From Curtobacterium sp. MCLR17_036 (lineage in GTDB: Bacteria > Actinomycetota > Actinomycetes > Actinomycetales > Microbacteriaceae), in the NCBI RefSeq assembly GCF_003234445.2, contig NZ_CP126269.1, positions 496,001-560,000 of the forward strand: DNA of 64,000 nt, read 5' to 3'. Both the position numbers and the translations under genes were made by a program. The notes below the pieces were generated by a model. The model was given only the letters and a program-made list of their open reading frames with translations, was not told the DNA's origin and ran no database searches. This document shows, piece after piece, positions 27,552 through 36,400 of the stretch; within the stretch, counting starts at the first letter, position 1; each line of letters starts with the position of its first letter.

Positions 27552-29366
27552 ATGTCGGACCAGCCCGAGCTCCGACGCGCTGCGCGACTGCCGAGGCCCC
27601 GACCCCGGACCGTCCTGTGGGGCGTCCTCGCCGTCGTCCTGCTCGTGGTCCTGGCGATCGCGTGGGTCGCGGTGCGCGGCGCGCTGGCCAAGCAGGACCT
27701 CGAGGCGTCGGTCCGGCACGTCGACACCCTGCGCAGCCAGCTCGCGGACGGTGACACGGCCGCCGCGGTCCGGACGGCGGCGGCGCTCGAGTCGAGTGCC
27801 GCGGACGCGCGTGCGAAGACGAGCGACCCGGTGTGGGCCGTCTTCGAGCACGCGCCGCTGGTCGGCGGCAACCTGCGCGCGGTGCGGCAGGTCGCGGCGA
27901 TCGTCGACGACGTGGCGAGTGACGCGGTGCGTCCGGTCGCGGGGGTCCTCGGCGACGTGGACGTCGACGCGTTCAAGCCGGTCGACGGCAGGATCGACCT
28001 CGCACCGCTCGTCGCGGCGGAGCCCGCCGTCGAGCGCGCCGCGACGGCGCTCCGTACGGCGTCCCGCGCGGCCGAGCGGATCGACACGGGTGACACCGTG
28101 TCGGCGGTGACGGACGCCGTGAACCAGCTGCGGGCCTCCTTGGCGTCCGTGTCGGAACAGGCGGCCGTCGCGGACAAGGTGGTCTCGCTCGTCCCGCCGA
28201 TGCTCGGCGACGGCGGGAAGCGCCAGTACCTGGTGCTGTTCCAGAACAACGCCGAGCTGCGGGCCGGCGGCGGGATCCCCGGAGCGGTGGCGTTGCTCGA
28301 CGTCGAGGACGGGGCGATCTCGCTCGGCAAGCAGGCGTCGACGGCGGACTTCCCGGAGGCGGACCGGCCGGTGCTGCCGCTCGACACCGAGACACAGGGG
28401 CTCTACGGCTCGATCACGGGCGAGTTCATCCAGGACGTCACACTGACGCCCCGGTTCGACACCTCGGCGCAGCTGGCGCGCGAGATGTGGAAGCGGCAGT
28501 TCGGACAGCGCGTCGACGGGGTGCTCTCGATCGACCCGGTGACGCTCGGCTACGTGCTGCAGGCGACCGGGCCGGTCCGGCTCGCGACGGGCGACGAGCT
28601 GTCGTCGGACAACGCCGTGCAGCTGCTGCTGAGCGACGCCTACGCGAAGTACCCGGACCCCGCGGTGCAGGACGCGTTCTTCGCCTCGGCCGCCAGCGCG
28701 GTGTTCACGAAGGTGTCCGCGGGCGGCTTCGACCCGACGGCGTTCATCGCGGCGCTGACGAACGGGGTGCAGGAAGGGCGGGTGAAGCTGTGGAGCGCGG
28801 ACCGCGCCGAGCAGCGTGAGCTCGCGGGGACGACCATCGCCGGCGGGCTGCCGACGAGCGACGACCGTGCGCAGCGCTTCGGCGTCTACCTCAACGACGC
28901 AACCGGCGCGAAGATGGACTACCACCTCGAGAAGACGGTCGCGGTCGGCAGCCGGGTGTGCCGGAAGGACGGCCGACCGACGTGGACCGTCGAGGTCACG
29001 CTGCGGAACACGGCGCCGGCCGATGCGGCCACGAGCCTGCCGGCCTACGTCACCGGTGCGGGCGCGTTCGGCGTGGCTCCTGGCGCAATCCGGACGAACG
29101 TGATCGTGTACGCCCCCTCTTCAGGGGTGTACGTGGGGGCGACGCAGGGCGGCAAGCCAGGCACGCCGCAGACGGCGGTGGACGGCGAGCACCCGGTCGC
29201 GCAGTTCCAGACCCTGCTCTCACCAGGGAAAAGCACGACGATCCGGGTGCAGTTCCTCGGTGGCGCGGACCACGGGCGGACGCCGGTCGACGCCGTGTCC
29301 ACGCCCGGTGTTCACCAGACCGTCACGCAACCCCTGGTCACGACCTGTGAATCTCCGCTAGATTGA
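27552..29366 (+). CDS. DUF4012 domain membrane protein
   Basis: The 604-residue protein has a basic N-terminus, one membrane helix (about residues 21-43) and a large extracellular part. The DUF4012 core shows YLVLFQNNAELRAGGGIPG and ITGEFIQDVTLTPRFDTSA. DUF4012 proteins are common beside actinobacterial polysaccharide clusters, and a role in attaching or organising the polymer at the wall has been supposed but is not established. It diverges from the glycosyltransferase operon and has its own leaderless -10. Confidence 0.88.
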   Translation: MSDQPELRRAARLPRPRPRTVLWGVLAVVLLVVLAIAWVAVRGALAKQDLEASVRHVDTLRSQLADGDTAAAVRTAAALESSAADARAKTSDPVWAVFEHAPLVGGNLRAVRQVAAIVDDVASDAVRPVAGVLGDVDVDAFKPVDGRIDLAPLVAAEPAVERAATALRTASRAAERIDTGDTVSAVTDAVNQLRASLASVSEQAAVADKVVSLVPPMLGDGGKRQYLVLFQNNAELRAGGGIPGAVALLDVEDGAISLGKQASTADFPEADRPVLPLDTETQGLYGSITGEFIQDVTLTPRFDTSAQLAREMWKRQFGQRVDGVLSIDPVTLGYVLQATGPVRLATGDELSSDNAVQLLLSDAYAKYPDPAVQDAFFASAASAVFTKVSAGGFDPTAFIAALTNGVQEGRVKLWSADRAEQRELAGTTIAGGLPTSDDRAQRFGVYLNDATGAKMDYHLEKTVAVGSRVCRKDGRPTWTVEVTLRNTAPADAATSLPAYVTGAGAFGVAPGAIRTNVIVYAPSSGVYVGATQGGKPGTPQTAVDGEHPVAQFQTLLSPGKSTTIRVQFLGGADHGRTPVDAVSTPGVHQTVTQPLVTTCESPLD

Positions 29367-29455
29367 GTGAACTTCGCACATTGCACCTGCAGGTAACCGA
29401 GCCGGTCGCACAACCAACCATCCGCGCGAAGACCACAGCACTCAGGGGACTTCAC

Positions 29456-30007
29456 ATGAAGAAGATCATCGCTGCCGTCGTGATCGCAGCTGCTGCTTTC
29501 GTCGCCGTGCCGACCGCCGCCAACGCCGCCGGGTACGTCCCGGCCTCCAACGTCAGCGTCGCGGGCACCCCCGTCGCCGGTGGCACCGCGACCGTCGGCT
29601 TCGCCGCCGGCTCCTTCGCCGCCAACGAGACCGTCACGGTCTCCGTCACCGGTGCGGGTGCGGTCACGCTCGGCGCCCTGCCCGTCACCACCGTGACCGG
29701 CACCTACACGGCGTCCTCCACCGGTGCCGCGAACGTCAAGGTCACGCTGCCGCAGGGCGCCTCGGGCACCTACTCGCTCACCGCGACCGGCGCCACCTCG
29801 GGCAACGTCGGCACCTCGGCCCTCACGGTCGTCCCGGCCGACGGTGCCGCTGCGGTCCCCGCCGCCGGTGCCGGCGACGGTGAGCTCGCCTTCACCGGTT
29901 CCACCATCTCGATGCTCGCGATCTGGGTCGCCGGCGGTGCGGTCGTCCTCGGTGGCGGCCTCCTGCTGGTCCGCACCTCGGTCCGTCGTCAGCGCGCGCA
30001 GGCCTGA
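29456..30007 (+). CDS. Small secreted surface protein with LAFTG anchor
   Basis: The 183-residue protein has a signal peptide (MKKIIAAVVIAAAAF to ANAA), a Thr/Gly/Ala-rich beta domain of about 90 residues, a Pro/Ala linker, LAFTG at residues 144-148, a hydrophobic helix and a basic tail. It should be wall-anchored. A -10-like TAGATT (29358-29363) lies 90 bp upstream, so this gene has a leader, unlike many neighbours. Ribosome site CAGGGGA precedes the ATG. Function is unknown; a stalk or coat role is plausible. A strong terminator follows. Confidence 0.85.
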   Translation: MKKIIAAVVIAAAAFVAVPTAANAAGYVPASNVSVAGTPVAGGTATVGFAAGSFAANETVTVSVTGAGAVTLGALPVTTVTGTYTASSTGAANVKVTLPQGASGTYSLTATGATSGNVGTSALTVVPADGAAAVPAAGAGDGELAFTGSTISMLAIWVAGGAVVLGGGLLLVRTSVRRQRAQA

Positions 30008-30022
30008 GTCCCGCCGCACGGC

Positions 30023-30058
30023 ACGAAGCCCCCGGAGCATCCGCTCCGGGGGCTTCGT
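30023..30058. terminator. 16-bp bidirectional hairpin terminator
   Basis: ACGAAGCCCCCGGAGC at 30023-30038 pairs with GCTCCGGGGGCTTCGT at 30043-30058 around a 4-nt loop, between the convergent genes ending at 30007 and 30075. Confidence 0.88.
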
Positions 30059-30074
30059 CGTTCCCGTTCCGTGG

Positions 30075-30416
30075 TCAGGCCCGTCCGGGCGGCGCGTCCT
30101 GGTCCCACACCGCGGCGTACCGGTCGCGCACGGACGGCCAGAGCAGCGCCAGGGCGTCGTCCGCCGTCGTGATGCGGTCGCCCTCCGGCGGGAACAGCAC
30201 GAACTCGTGGGGGATCGGGCGGCCGGACCGGTCGCACCGGCCCTCGGGGTCGGGGAACCGCACGGCGACGAGCCGCCCGTTGCGGTGCAGCACCGCGGGG
30301 GCGTCGCCGGCGCCGTCGAACGCCTGCTCGTAGGTGGGCAGCGGGTCGTCGTCGCCGACACCGCTGAGGAACCGGAAGCCCCACGTCCGTCCGCGGGTGG
30401 CCCAGATGCGCGTCAC
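30075..30416 (-). CDS. Small hypothetical protein paired with the GTPase
   Basis: The 113-residue protein starts VTRIWATRGRTWGFRFL at a GTG overlapping the GTPase stop by 4 bp. It has no membrane segment. Recognisable blocks are PLPTYEQAFDG, RLVAVRFPDPEGR and IPHEFVLFPP. The tight coupling suggests it is an effector or regulator of the upstream P-loop protein. I do not recognise a named family. Confidence 0.75.
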   Translation of the reverse strand: MTRIWATRGRTWGFRFLSGVGDDDPLPTYEQAFDGAGDAPAVLHRNGRLVAVRFPDPEGRCDRSGRPIPHEFVLFPPEGDRITTADDALALLWPSVRDRYAAVWDQDAPPGRA

Positions 30417-31582
30417 GCCTCGCCCCGGCGCAGGACGCCCTGCTCGACGCCGTGGTCCAGGTCCTCGGCGAAGTGCCCGAGCAGACGGCCGAGGAAGTCG
30501 GCCTCGGCGGCCGACTCCTTCCGCTTGTCCGCGACGAACTTGTTGAGGAACTTCACGCCGCGGGTGCCGAGCTCGCCGACGACGAACCCGACGAGCGCTC
30601 CGACGGGGGTCGGCAACTTCAGGCGCTTGCTGCTGACGAGCCCGACGACCGGCCCGACGAAGCGCAGGAGGTTCTCGGCGACCGCGGAGGCCCGCTGCTT
30701 GTTCGTCGCCCACCGCGCGAAGCGCTCGAACGGCAGCATCGCGGTGATCGGCATGAGCAGGTCGACGCCGGTGCGCACGCTGACGTCGATCGCGCCGGGC
30801 TCGAAGCGTGCCGCGGACAGCAGCAGGAAGTCCTCGCCGACGTCGAGGGCGTCGGGGTCCTCGACGTAGCTGCGCAGGACGGCGTGCAGCTCGGCGAGCT
30901 CGCCGCCGGCCGCGCCGAGCACGAGGTCGCGGAAGCGCTCGACGTCGAGCTCCGGCAACAGGTCGGCCTTCGACAGTCCGAGTGCCCAGATGCGCGGGAA
31001 GCGCGCGAGCCGTCGGCCCCGGTCGAGCACGTCGTCGCGCAGCTCCGACAACCCGGTGCGGAAGTCGGTCAGCAGGGCCTTGAGGTACCGCTCCTCTGCT
31101 CCGGGGTGCTCGGCGAGCCGCTGCCCGTCCACGAGCAGGATCGCGACGTCGGCGCTGAGGAGCGAGCGGAAGGTCTCGACGCGGCGCTCGGCCTCCTGCG
31201 CCGAGTCCGGGTCCTGCTCGAACCACTCGCCGGGGTAGTCGTGCCAGACGACGCGCAGGGTCTTCGGCGGCTTCGTGGACGCTTTCCGGGCCTTCCCCGA
31301 CCCGGCGGACACCTCGGCGGTCGGCTCGAGCACGAACGCGTACTCGGTCGAGGCGAAGCGGTTCGCGGTCGGTGCGGTGGCGCCGTCGCGCATGCCGAGG
31401 TAGTCGCGGTGCAGCTTGCGGCCCTGCGCCTTGTCCTCGGCGCGGACGCCGTAGCCCTTCGTCCGGCGGAAGGCGGGTTCCTGCGCGCCGCCGAAGAACG
31501 ACGACAGCAGCACCGTCTTCCCGCTGCCGCTCGCTCCGAAGACGGCGACGTGCTGCTCGAGGGGATCCGTCTGTGTGCGCAT
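30413..31582 (-). CDS. P-loop GTPase-like protein of unknown pathway
   Basis: The 389-residue protein has Walker A GASGSGKT at residues 16-23, a switch/Walker B-like DYPGEW near 115-120 and LSKADL (NKxD-like) near 200, so GTP is the likelier nucleotide. Hydrophobic stretches in the C-terminal third (VGPVVGLVSSKRL, VGALVGFVVGEL) may insert in or rest on membrane. It resembles YcjX or double-GTPase-type proteins only loosely. The TACCGT -10 lies 7 nt before the ATG. The 113-residue partner follows with a 4-bp overlap. Confidence 0.8.
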   Translation of the reverse strand: MRTQTDPLEQHVAVFGASGSGKTVLLSSFFGGAQEPAFRRTKGYGVRAEDKAQGRKLHRDYLGMRDGATAPTANRFASTEYAFVLEPTAEVSAGSGKARKASTKPPKTLRVVWHDYPGEWFEQDPDSAQEAERRVETFRSLLSADVAILLVDGQRLAEHPGAEERYLKALLTDFRTGLSELRDDVLDRGRRLARFPRIWALGLSKADLLPELDVERFRDLVLGAAGGELAELHAVLRSYVEDPDALDVGEDFLLLSAARFEPGAIDVSVRTGVDLLMPITAMLPFERFARWATNKQRASAVAENLLRFVGPVVGLVSSKRLKLPTPVGALVGFVVGELGTRGVKFLNKFVADKRKESAAEADFLGRLLGHFAEDLDHGVEQGVLRRGEA

Positions 31583-31589
31583 GCCCTGC

Positions 31590-31595
31590 ACGGTA
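31590..31595 (-). promoter_or_regulatory. Leaderless -10 (TACCGT) for the GTPase gene
   Basis: On the minus strand TACCGT is followed by 7 nt and then the ATG at 31582; no ribosome site is present. Confidence 0.55.
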
Positions 31596-31628
31596 GTGGT
31601 GGCCGCCGCCGGTGCTCGGAGACTCGGG

Positions 31629-32123
31629 TCAGGCGTCGCCGAGCACCGGGGGACGGAGCCGTCGCCGCCGTGCCGTCAGGCGGAGCGCCAGCACCCCGGC
31701 GACCGCCCCGAGGAGCGCCCCGAGACCGTTCGCGACGACGTCGTCGAGCGACGCGGTCCGCTCGGGCAGGAACAGGGCCTGGGTCGTCTCGATCCCGGCG
31801 CTGACGACGAGTCCGGCAGCGGCCCCGGCCCACCACCACCGCGGGCCGGCGAGCAGCACCACGAGCAGGCCGAGCGGCACGAAGAACGCCACGTTCGCCA
31901 GGGACTCGATCGTGCCGTACCCGAAGCGGTCGGGCACGCCGGCACGGTGGGCGGCGGCGACGAGCCGGTCGAGGGTCGGCCCGGCGGCCGCGTCCACCGG
32001 TGAGCCCCAGGCACCGACCGCGACCACCCCGACGCCGTAGGCGACGGCCAGCCACGTCGCCACCCGCCGGCTGGTCCCGGTCGCCCCGGCACGGTGGTGG
32101 TGGCGGGACTCGTCGAGGGGCAC
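31629..32123 (-). CDS. VanZ-like membrane protein
   Basis: The 164-residue protein has four membrane helices with the VanZ-type pattern LANVAFFVPLG, VSAGIETTQAL and ASLDDVVANGLGALLG. VanZ-like proteins contribute to envelope stress or glycopeptide tolerance in some bacteria; here the role is open. GTG start with a leaderless -10 (TACGGT) 7 nt upstream. Confidence 0.9.
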   Translation of the reverse strand: MPLDESRHHHRAGATGTSRRVATWLAVAYGVGVVAVGAWGSPVDAAAGPTLDRLVAAAHRAGVPDRFGYGTIESLANVAFFVPLGLLVVLLAGPRWWWAGAAAGLVVSAGIETTQALFLPERTASLDDVVANGLGALLGAVAGVLALRLTARRRRLRPPVLGDA

Positions 32124-32130
32124 GTCGACG

Positions 32131-32136
32131 ACCGTA
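32131..32136 (-). promoter_or_regulatory. Leaderless -10 (TACGGT) for the VanZ gene
   Basis: TACGGT on the minus strand ends 7 nt before the GTG start at 32123. The 248 bp from here to 32384 hold no gene that I can support. Confidence 0.5.
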
Positions 32137-32384
32137 GCGAGCCGGGCCTGCTGTCCGGCTGCGCGACCCGTCCGCGGTCCGCACCCCGACGGTCCGCAAA
32201 ACGAGTACCCCGATCTGTCCCCTGTACCCCGGAAGTGCGACGCACCTGCCCGGAAATCCGGGCCTGTGCACTGCGCCGCATTGACGGAACCCGTGAATCC
32301 ACGGGCCTCGCTGGCGATCCGACCCCCGCTTCTCGTAGCGTTCTCGTGTCAGCAGATGTACCCCGGATCGTGAAGGAGAGCGAC

Positions 32385-32714
32385 ATGAACACCACCGTCA
32401 CCACCAAGACGCAGGCCGAGGTCACCCTCGACACCGACACCGTCGACACCATCGCGATCCTCGAGGCCGACGCCGCCCTGTCGAGCCGTCCGACCCGCGC
32501 GAAGGTCACGTGGGTGCAGGAGGACCAGGGCGAGTGGGTCGCCAACTACGGCGGCTACTTCGGCGGCAGCGTCGACAAGCGCGACGGCCGCTACGTCGCC
32601 TCGGACACCTTCGGCCTCGTCGTCGGCGACTTCGCCTCGCTCGAAGAGGCCCAGGCGAAGCTCGACGACCAGCTCCACGTCATGCTCCCGTCGGTCATCC
32701 GACCGATCGCGTGA
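32385..32714 (+). CDS. Hypothetical protein, first of a tandem paralogue pair
   Basis: The 109-residue soluble protein has an N-terminal Thr-rich segment (QAEVTLDTDTVDTI) and a compact C-terminal domain: WVANYGGYFGGSVDK, YVASDTFGLVVGDF and SLEEAQAKLDDQL. The pattern of three beta strands plus a helix, with an EA(Q/K)A(K/R)L end, looks like a small alpha/beta domain. No signal or membrane segment is present. Ribosome site AAGGAGA precedes the ATG. The closest relative visible is the next gene. I do not recognise a named family. Confidence 0.8.
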   Translation: MNTTVTTKTQAEVTLDTDTVDTIAILEADAALSSRPTRAKVTWVQEDQGEWVANYGGYFGGSVDKRDGRYVASDTFGLVVGDFASLEEAQAKLDDQLHVMLPSVIRPIA

Positions 32715-32767
32715 CGACATCGATCGCGTGACGTCACAGATCAGTTGACGACACCGTCCAGCAGCAC

Positions 32768-32821
32768 CACCCAGCACCGCAGCGTCACGCACCGCAGCAG
32801 CACCCAGCACCGCAGCGTCAC
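32768..32821. repeat. Direct repeats between the paralogue pair
   Basis: A perfect 21-bp direct repeat occupies 32768-32788 and 32801-32821, embedded in a run of CAGCACC and ACCGCAG units that spans about 32758-32840. In addition GATCGCGTGACG at 32705-32716, which includes the stop codon of the first gene, is repeated at 32722-32733. Both look like slippage or duplication products. Confidence 0.85.
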
Positions 32822-32852
32822 CAGCACCGCAGCACCACGAAGGAGCAGCACC

Positions 32853-33188
32853 ATGAGCACGACCCTCGCGAACCGGCAGCAGACCGAAGTGACCCTCGAC
32901 ACCGAGACGATCGAGGTCATCACCGAGATCGAGGCGCAGGTCGAGGCGCAGGTCCTGGCTGCGGAGGAACCCCGCGTGCCGATGACGTGGGCGCGGCCGG
33001 ACAGCGGCCTGTGGGTCGCGAACTACGGCGGCTACTACGGCGGGACGGTCGACCGCCAGGGGACGCACTTCTTCGTCGCGGACACCTTCGGGCAGTACGT
33101 CGGGGACTTCCGCACACTCGACGAGGCCAAGGCCCGTCTGCTCGAGCGGCTGCAGGTCGTCCTGCCGGACGTGCGCCGAGCCGCCTGA
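32853..33188 (+). CDS. Hypothetical protein, second tandem paralogue
   Basis: The 111-residue protein shares TEVTLDTETIEVI, WVANYGGYYGGTVDR, ADTFGQYVGDF and LDEAKARL with the gene at 32385, so the two arose by tandem duplication and diverged. Its own ribosome site (AAGGAG) precedes the ATG. The DNA between the genes is repeat-rich. Co-expression is likely because one terminator follows the pair. Confidence 0.8.
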   Translation: MSTTLANRQQTEVTLDTETIEVITEIEAQVEAQVLAAEEPRVPMTWARPDSGLWVANYGGYYGGTVDRQGTHFFVADTFGQYVGDFRTLDEAKARLLERLQVVLPDVRRAA

Positions 33189-33227
33189 GCCCCGTCGCAG
33201 CACCCGCCCTCCGGCGGTCACGGACAC

Positions 33228-33253
33228 AGCCCCACCGGGATCCGGTGGGGCTT
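33228..33253 (+). terminator. Hairpin terminator after the paralogue pair
   Basis: AGCCCCACCGG at 33228-33238 pairs with CCGGTGGGGCT at 33242-33252, followed by TCTTCGT. Confidence 0.85.
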
Positions 33254-33332
33254 CTTCGTGCGCCCGGAACGGGTGACACCGGGCGACGGCCGCCGCGGAA
33301 CGACGGGGGAGCGGGCGACCCCTCGAACGAGT

Positions 33333-33364
33333 GGTCCCCCCTATTGGGGACCTGCGCTGTCCCC
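33333..33364 (+). promoter_or_regulatory. Overlapping alternative inverted repeats upstream of the adhesin
   Basis: GGTCCCC (33333-33339), GGGGACC (33346-33352) and GTCCCC (33359-33364) are three elements of which the middle one can pair with either neighbour. They lie about 100 bp upstream of the adhesin start in an otherwise featureless 275-bp gap. They could be a double operator or two exclusive RNA hairpins. Confidence 0.4.
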
Positions 33365-33463
33365 ATCGCGAGTCGAAAACCTGTCAGGATCGGCTCGGCG
33401 CCAACGACCGTTCTCTGATCCACGGTCGAGGGCTCCCGCATCGTCTCGACCCGAAAGTGACTC

Positions 33464-36400
33464 ATGCTGCCTGTTCACCAGGGCACCGCTGTGCCTCGAC
33501 GCCGTCCCGCGCTCCGCCTCGTCGCCGTGCTCGGTGCCACCCTGCTCGCGGGCGCCGGTCTGACCGCGACGACCGCGGTGGCCGCTTCCGAGCCCGCCGC
33601 GGCGGTCGACGCGAGCCTCGACGGTGCGCTGCTCTGCAACCAGAACACGCTCTACGCCACGAACGCGGCCGGGCGGGTCATCGCGGTCGACATCAGCGAC
33701 AGCGACGCGAAGGGCCAGACGGCCGAGGTCGCCACGTTCGGTGCCGAGGCGAACAACGGGCTCGGCATCTCGCGCGAGGGCGTGAAGATGTTCGCCGCGG
33801 CGAACGGCGGTACGGCCACCCTGCGCGAGTACGACCCGAAGACCAAGCAGGTCTCGGCCTCGATCGCCACCGACGCGACCCGGTCGATCATCCGCGGTGC
33901 CGTCGACCCGTCGACCGGCCTGTACTACCTCGGCGACAACGCCACCAACTCGTGGCTCGGTGCGTACGACCCGTCCACGAAGAAGTACATCGGTCAGGTC
34001 GGCCAGATCACCGGCCTGAAGGACGGCAACGGCGACTTCGCGTTCAGCACGCGCGGCCTGCTGTTCGTGGTCGCCGCGGACACCGTGTACCGCGTGAACG
34101 CCGAGAAGATGCCGACCACCCCCGGGACGGCGTCGATCGGCACCACGGCGATCGCGACCCTGCCCGCCGGCACGACGAGCCCGGGCATCGCGTTCTCGTC
34201 CGACGGGTACCTGTACGTCTCGAACGCCGTCCAGACGAACAACGTGTGGACCACGACCATCTACCAGCTCGACCCGACCTCCGGCGCCGAGATCCGCCAC
34301 TTCCCGATCATCGGCGACTACCGGGCGAGCGACCTCGCGACCTGCAACTACGCCGACACCCTGACCGGGCAGGCGAGCATCGACGACCGCTGGAACAGCG
34401 GCGACCAGTTCGGCCTCGCCATCACCGGCGGCGGCATCACCCCGAACCCCGGCACCCGGGGCACGACGACCGGTTCCGCCAACGGCGTGCAGGCGCAGAA
34501 GGCCGGCGCGGTCCTGTCGACCCCGACCAAGAAGTACACGGTCACGCAGACCGCCGCGGGCACCACGGACCCGGCGAACTACGACACGACGTGGAAGGCC
34601 GTCGACACGACGACGAACGCCGTCGTCGCGCAGGGCACCGGCAGCACCGCGGCCCTCACGTTCCCGGCGGCGACGTCCTCCGACGGCACCGACGTCGTCG
34701 TGACCTTCGCGAACCGGCTCAAGCTCACGCACGCGCAGACCGCGTCCGACGTGTACTCCACCCCGGTCGAGACGGCCCTCGACGTCCCCGCCGCCGGCGT
34801 GCTCCGCAACGACCAGGGCACCGGCCTGACGGTCACCGGTCACACCGACCCGCAGCACGGCACCGTCACGATGTCCGCGACGGACGGTTCCTTCCGCTAC
34901 GTGCCGGCGAAGGGCTTCTCCGGCACCGACCAGTTCACCTACACGGCGACCGACGGCGGGGGCCGCACGTCGACGAGCACCGTGACCGTGACCGTCACCC
35001 CCACGACGACCGACGACGCCTTCAGCGTGCACGCCGGCCGGACGGCCAAGGCCGGCGCGGCAGACGGCCTGCTCGCGAACGACCGCGGCTCGCAGCTGAC
35101 GATCACCGGCAACACCGACCCCGCCCACGGGACCGTCACGGTCGCGGCCGACGGCTCGTACGCGTACACGCCGGCGGACGGCTGGTCCGGCAAGGACTCG
35201 TTCACCTACACGGCGAAGGACGGCTCCGGCGCGTCGAGCACCGCCACCGTCACCGTCACCGTCCTGCCGACCGCGGGAGCCGACGACGTCACCGCCACCG
35301 CCGGTTCGCCGACGAAGGGGGCCGCACCCGGTCTGCTCGGCAACGACCTCGGCACCGGCCTGACCGTGCAGGGCTCCACCCAGCCCGCGCACGGTTCCGT
35401 GACCGTCGCGAAGGACGGCTCGTACACCTACGCCCCGGCCGACGGGTACTCCGGTCCGGACTCGTTCGACTACACCGTGGTCGACCCCTCGGGCAACACC
35501 GACACCGTCACCGTGACCGTCCAGGTCGCACCGCTCGCGAAGGACGACACCGTCCGCGTTGCAGCCGGCAGCACGTCCACCGCCGACACCCGGGCGACCG
35601 GCGTCCTCGGCAACGACCTGGGCACCGGACTGACCGTCGACTCGAACACCGCGCCGGCACACGGCACCGTGTCCGTCGACAAGGCGAGCGGCACCTTCAC
35701 GTACACCCCGGCCGACGGCTTCTCGGGCACGGACACGTTCCGGTACACCGCGATCGACGCCTCCGGCGCGCCGACGACCGCGACCGTGCGGATCACGGTC
35801 GCGCCGACCGCGGCCGACGACGACGCCCCGACGACCACCGGCACGCCGGTGACCGTCCCCGTGCAGCGCAACGACCACGGCACCGACCTGACCACGACGA
35901 TCGTGCGCGGCCCGGCGAACGGCACCGCCGTCGTCGAGCAGGACGGCTCCGTCTCGTACACCCCCGCCGCCGGCACCTCGGGTGTCGACACGTTCGAGTA
36001 CACGGTCACCGACGGCAACGGCGCCACGAGCGCCCCCGCCACGGTCACCGTCACCGTGTCGCCGCGCACCTGGGCCGACACCGTGAGCACGACGGCCGGC
36101 ACCCGGCTGGCCATCGACCCGGCCACGCTCACCGCCAACGACCGCGGGACGCAGCTGACCGTCACCGACGCCACCGGCGCGGCCCACGGTACGGTCGCGG
36201 TCGACCCCGCCACCGGCCGGGTCGTCTACACGCCGCAGGACGGCTTCTCGGGCACCGACACCTTCACCTACACCGTGACGGACGCCTCGGGCACGACGGC
36301 CACCGGCACCGTCACGGTCGTCGTCGGTCCGCAGGCCGCGGCGGACACCGCGGAGGCGACCGCCGGCTCGACGCTCACCGTCGGTGCCGACCGTGGCGTG

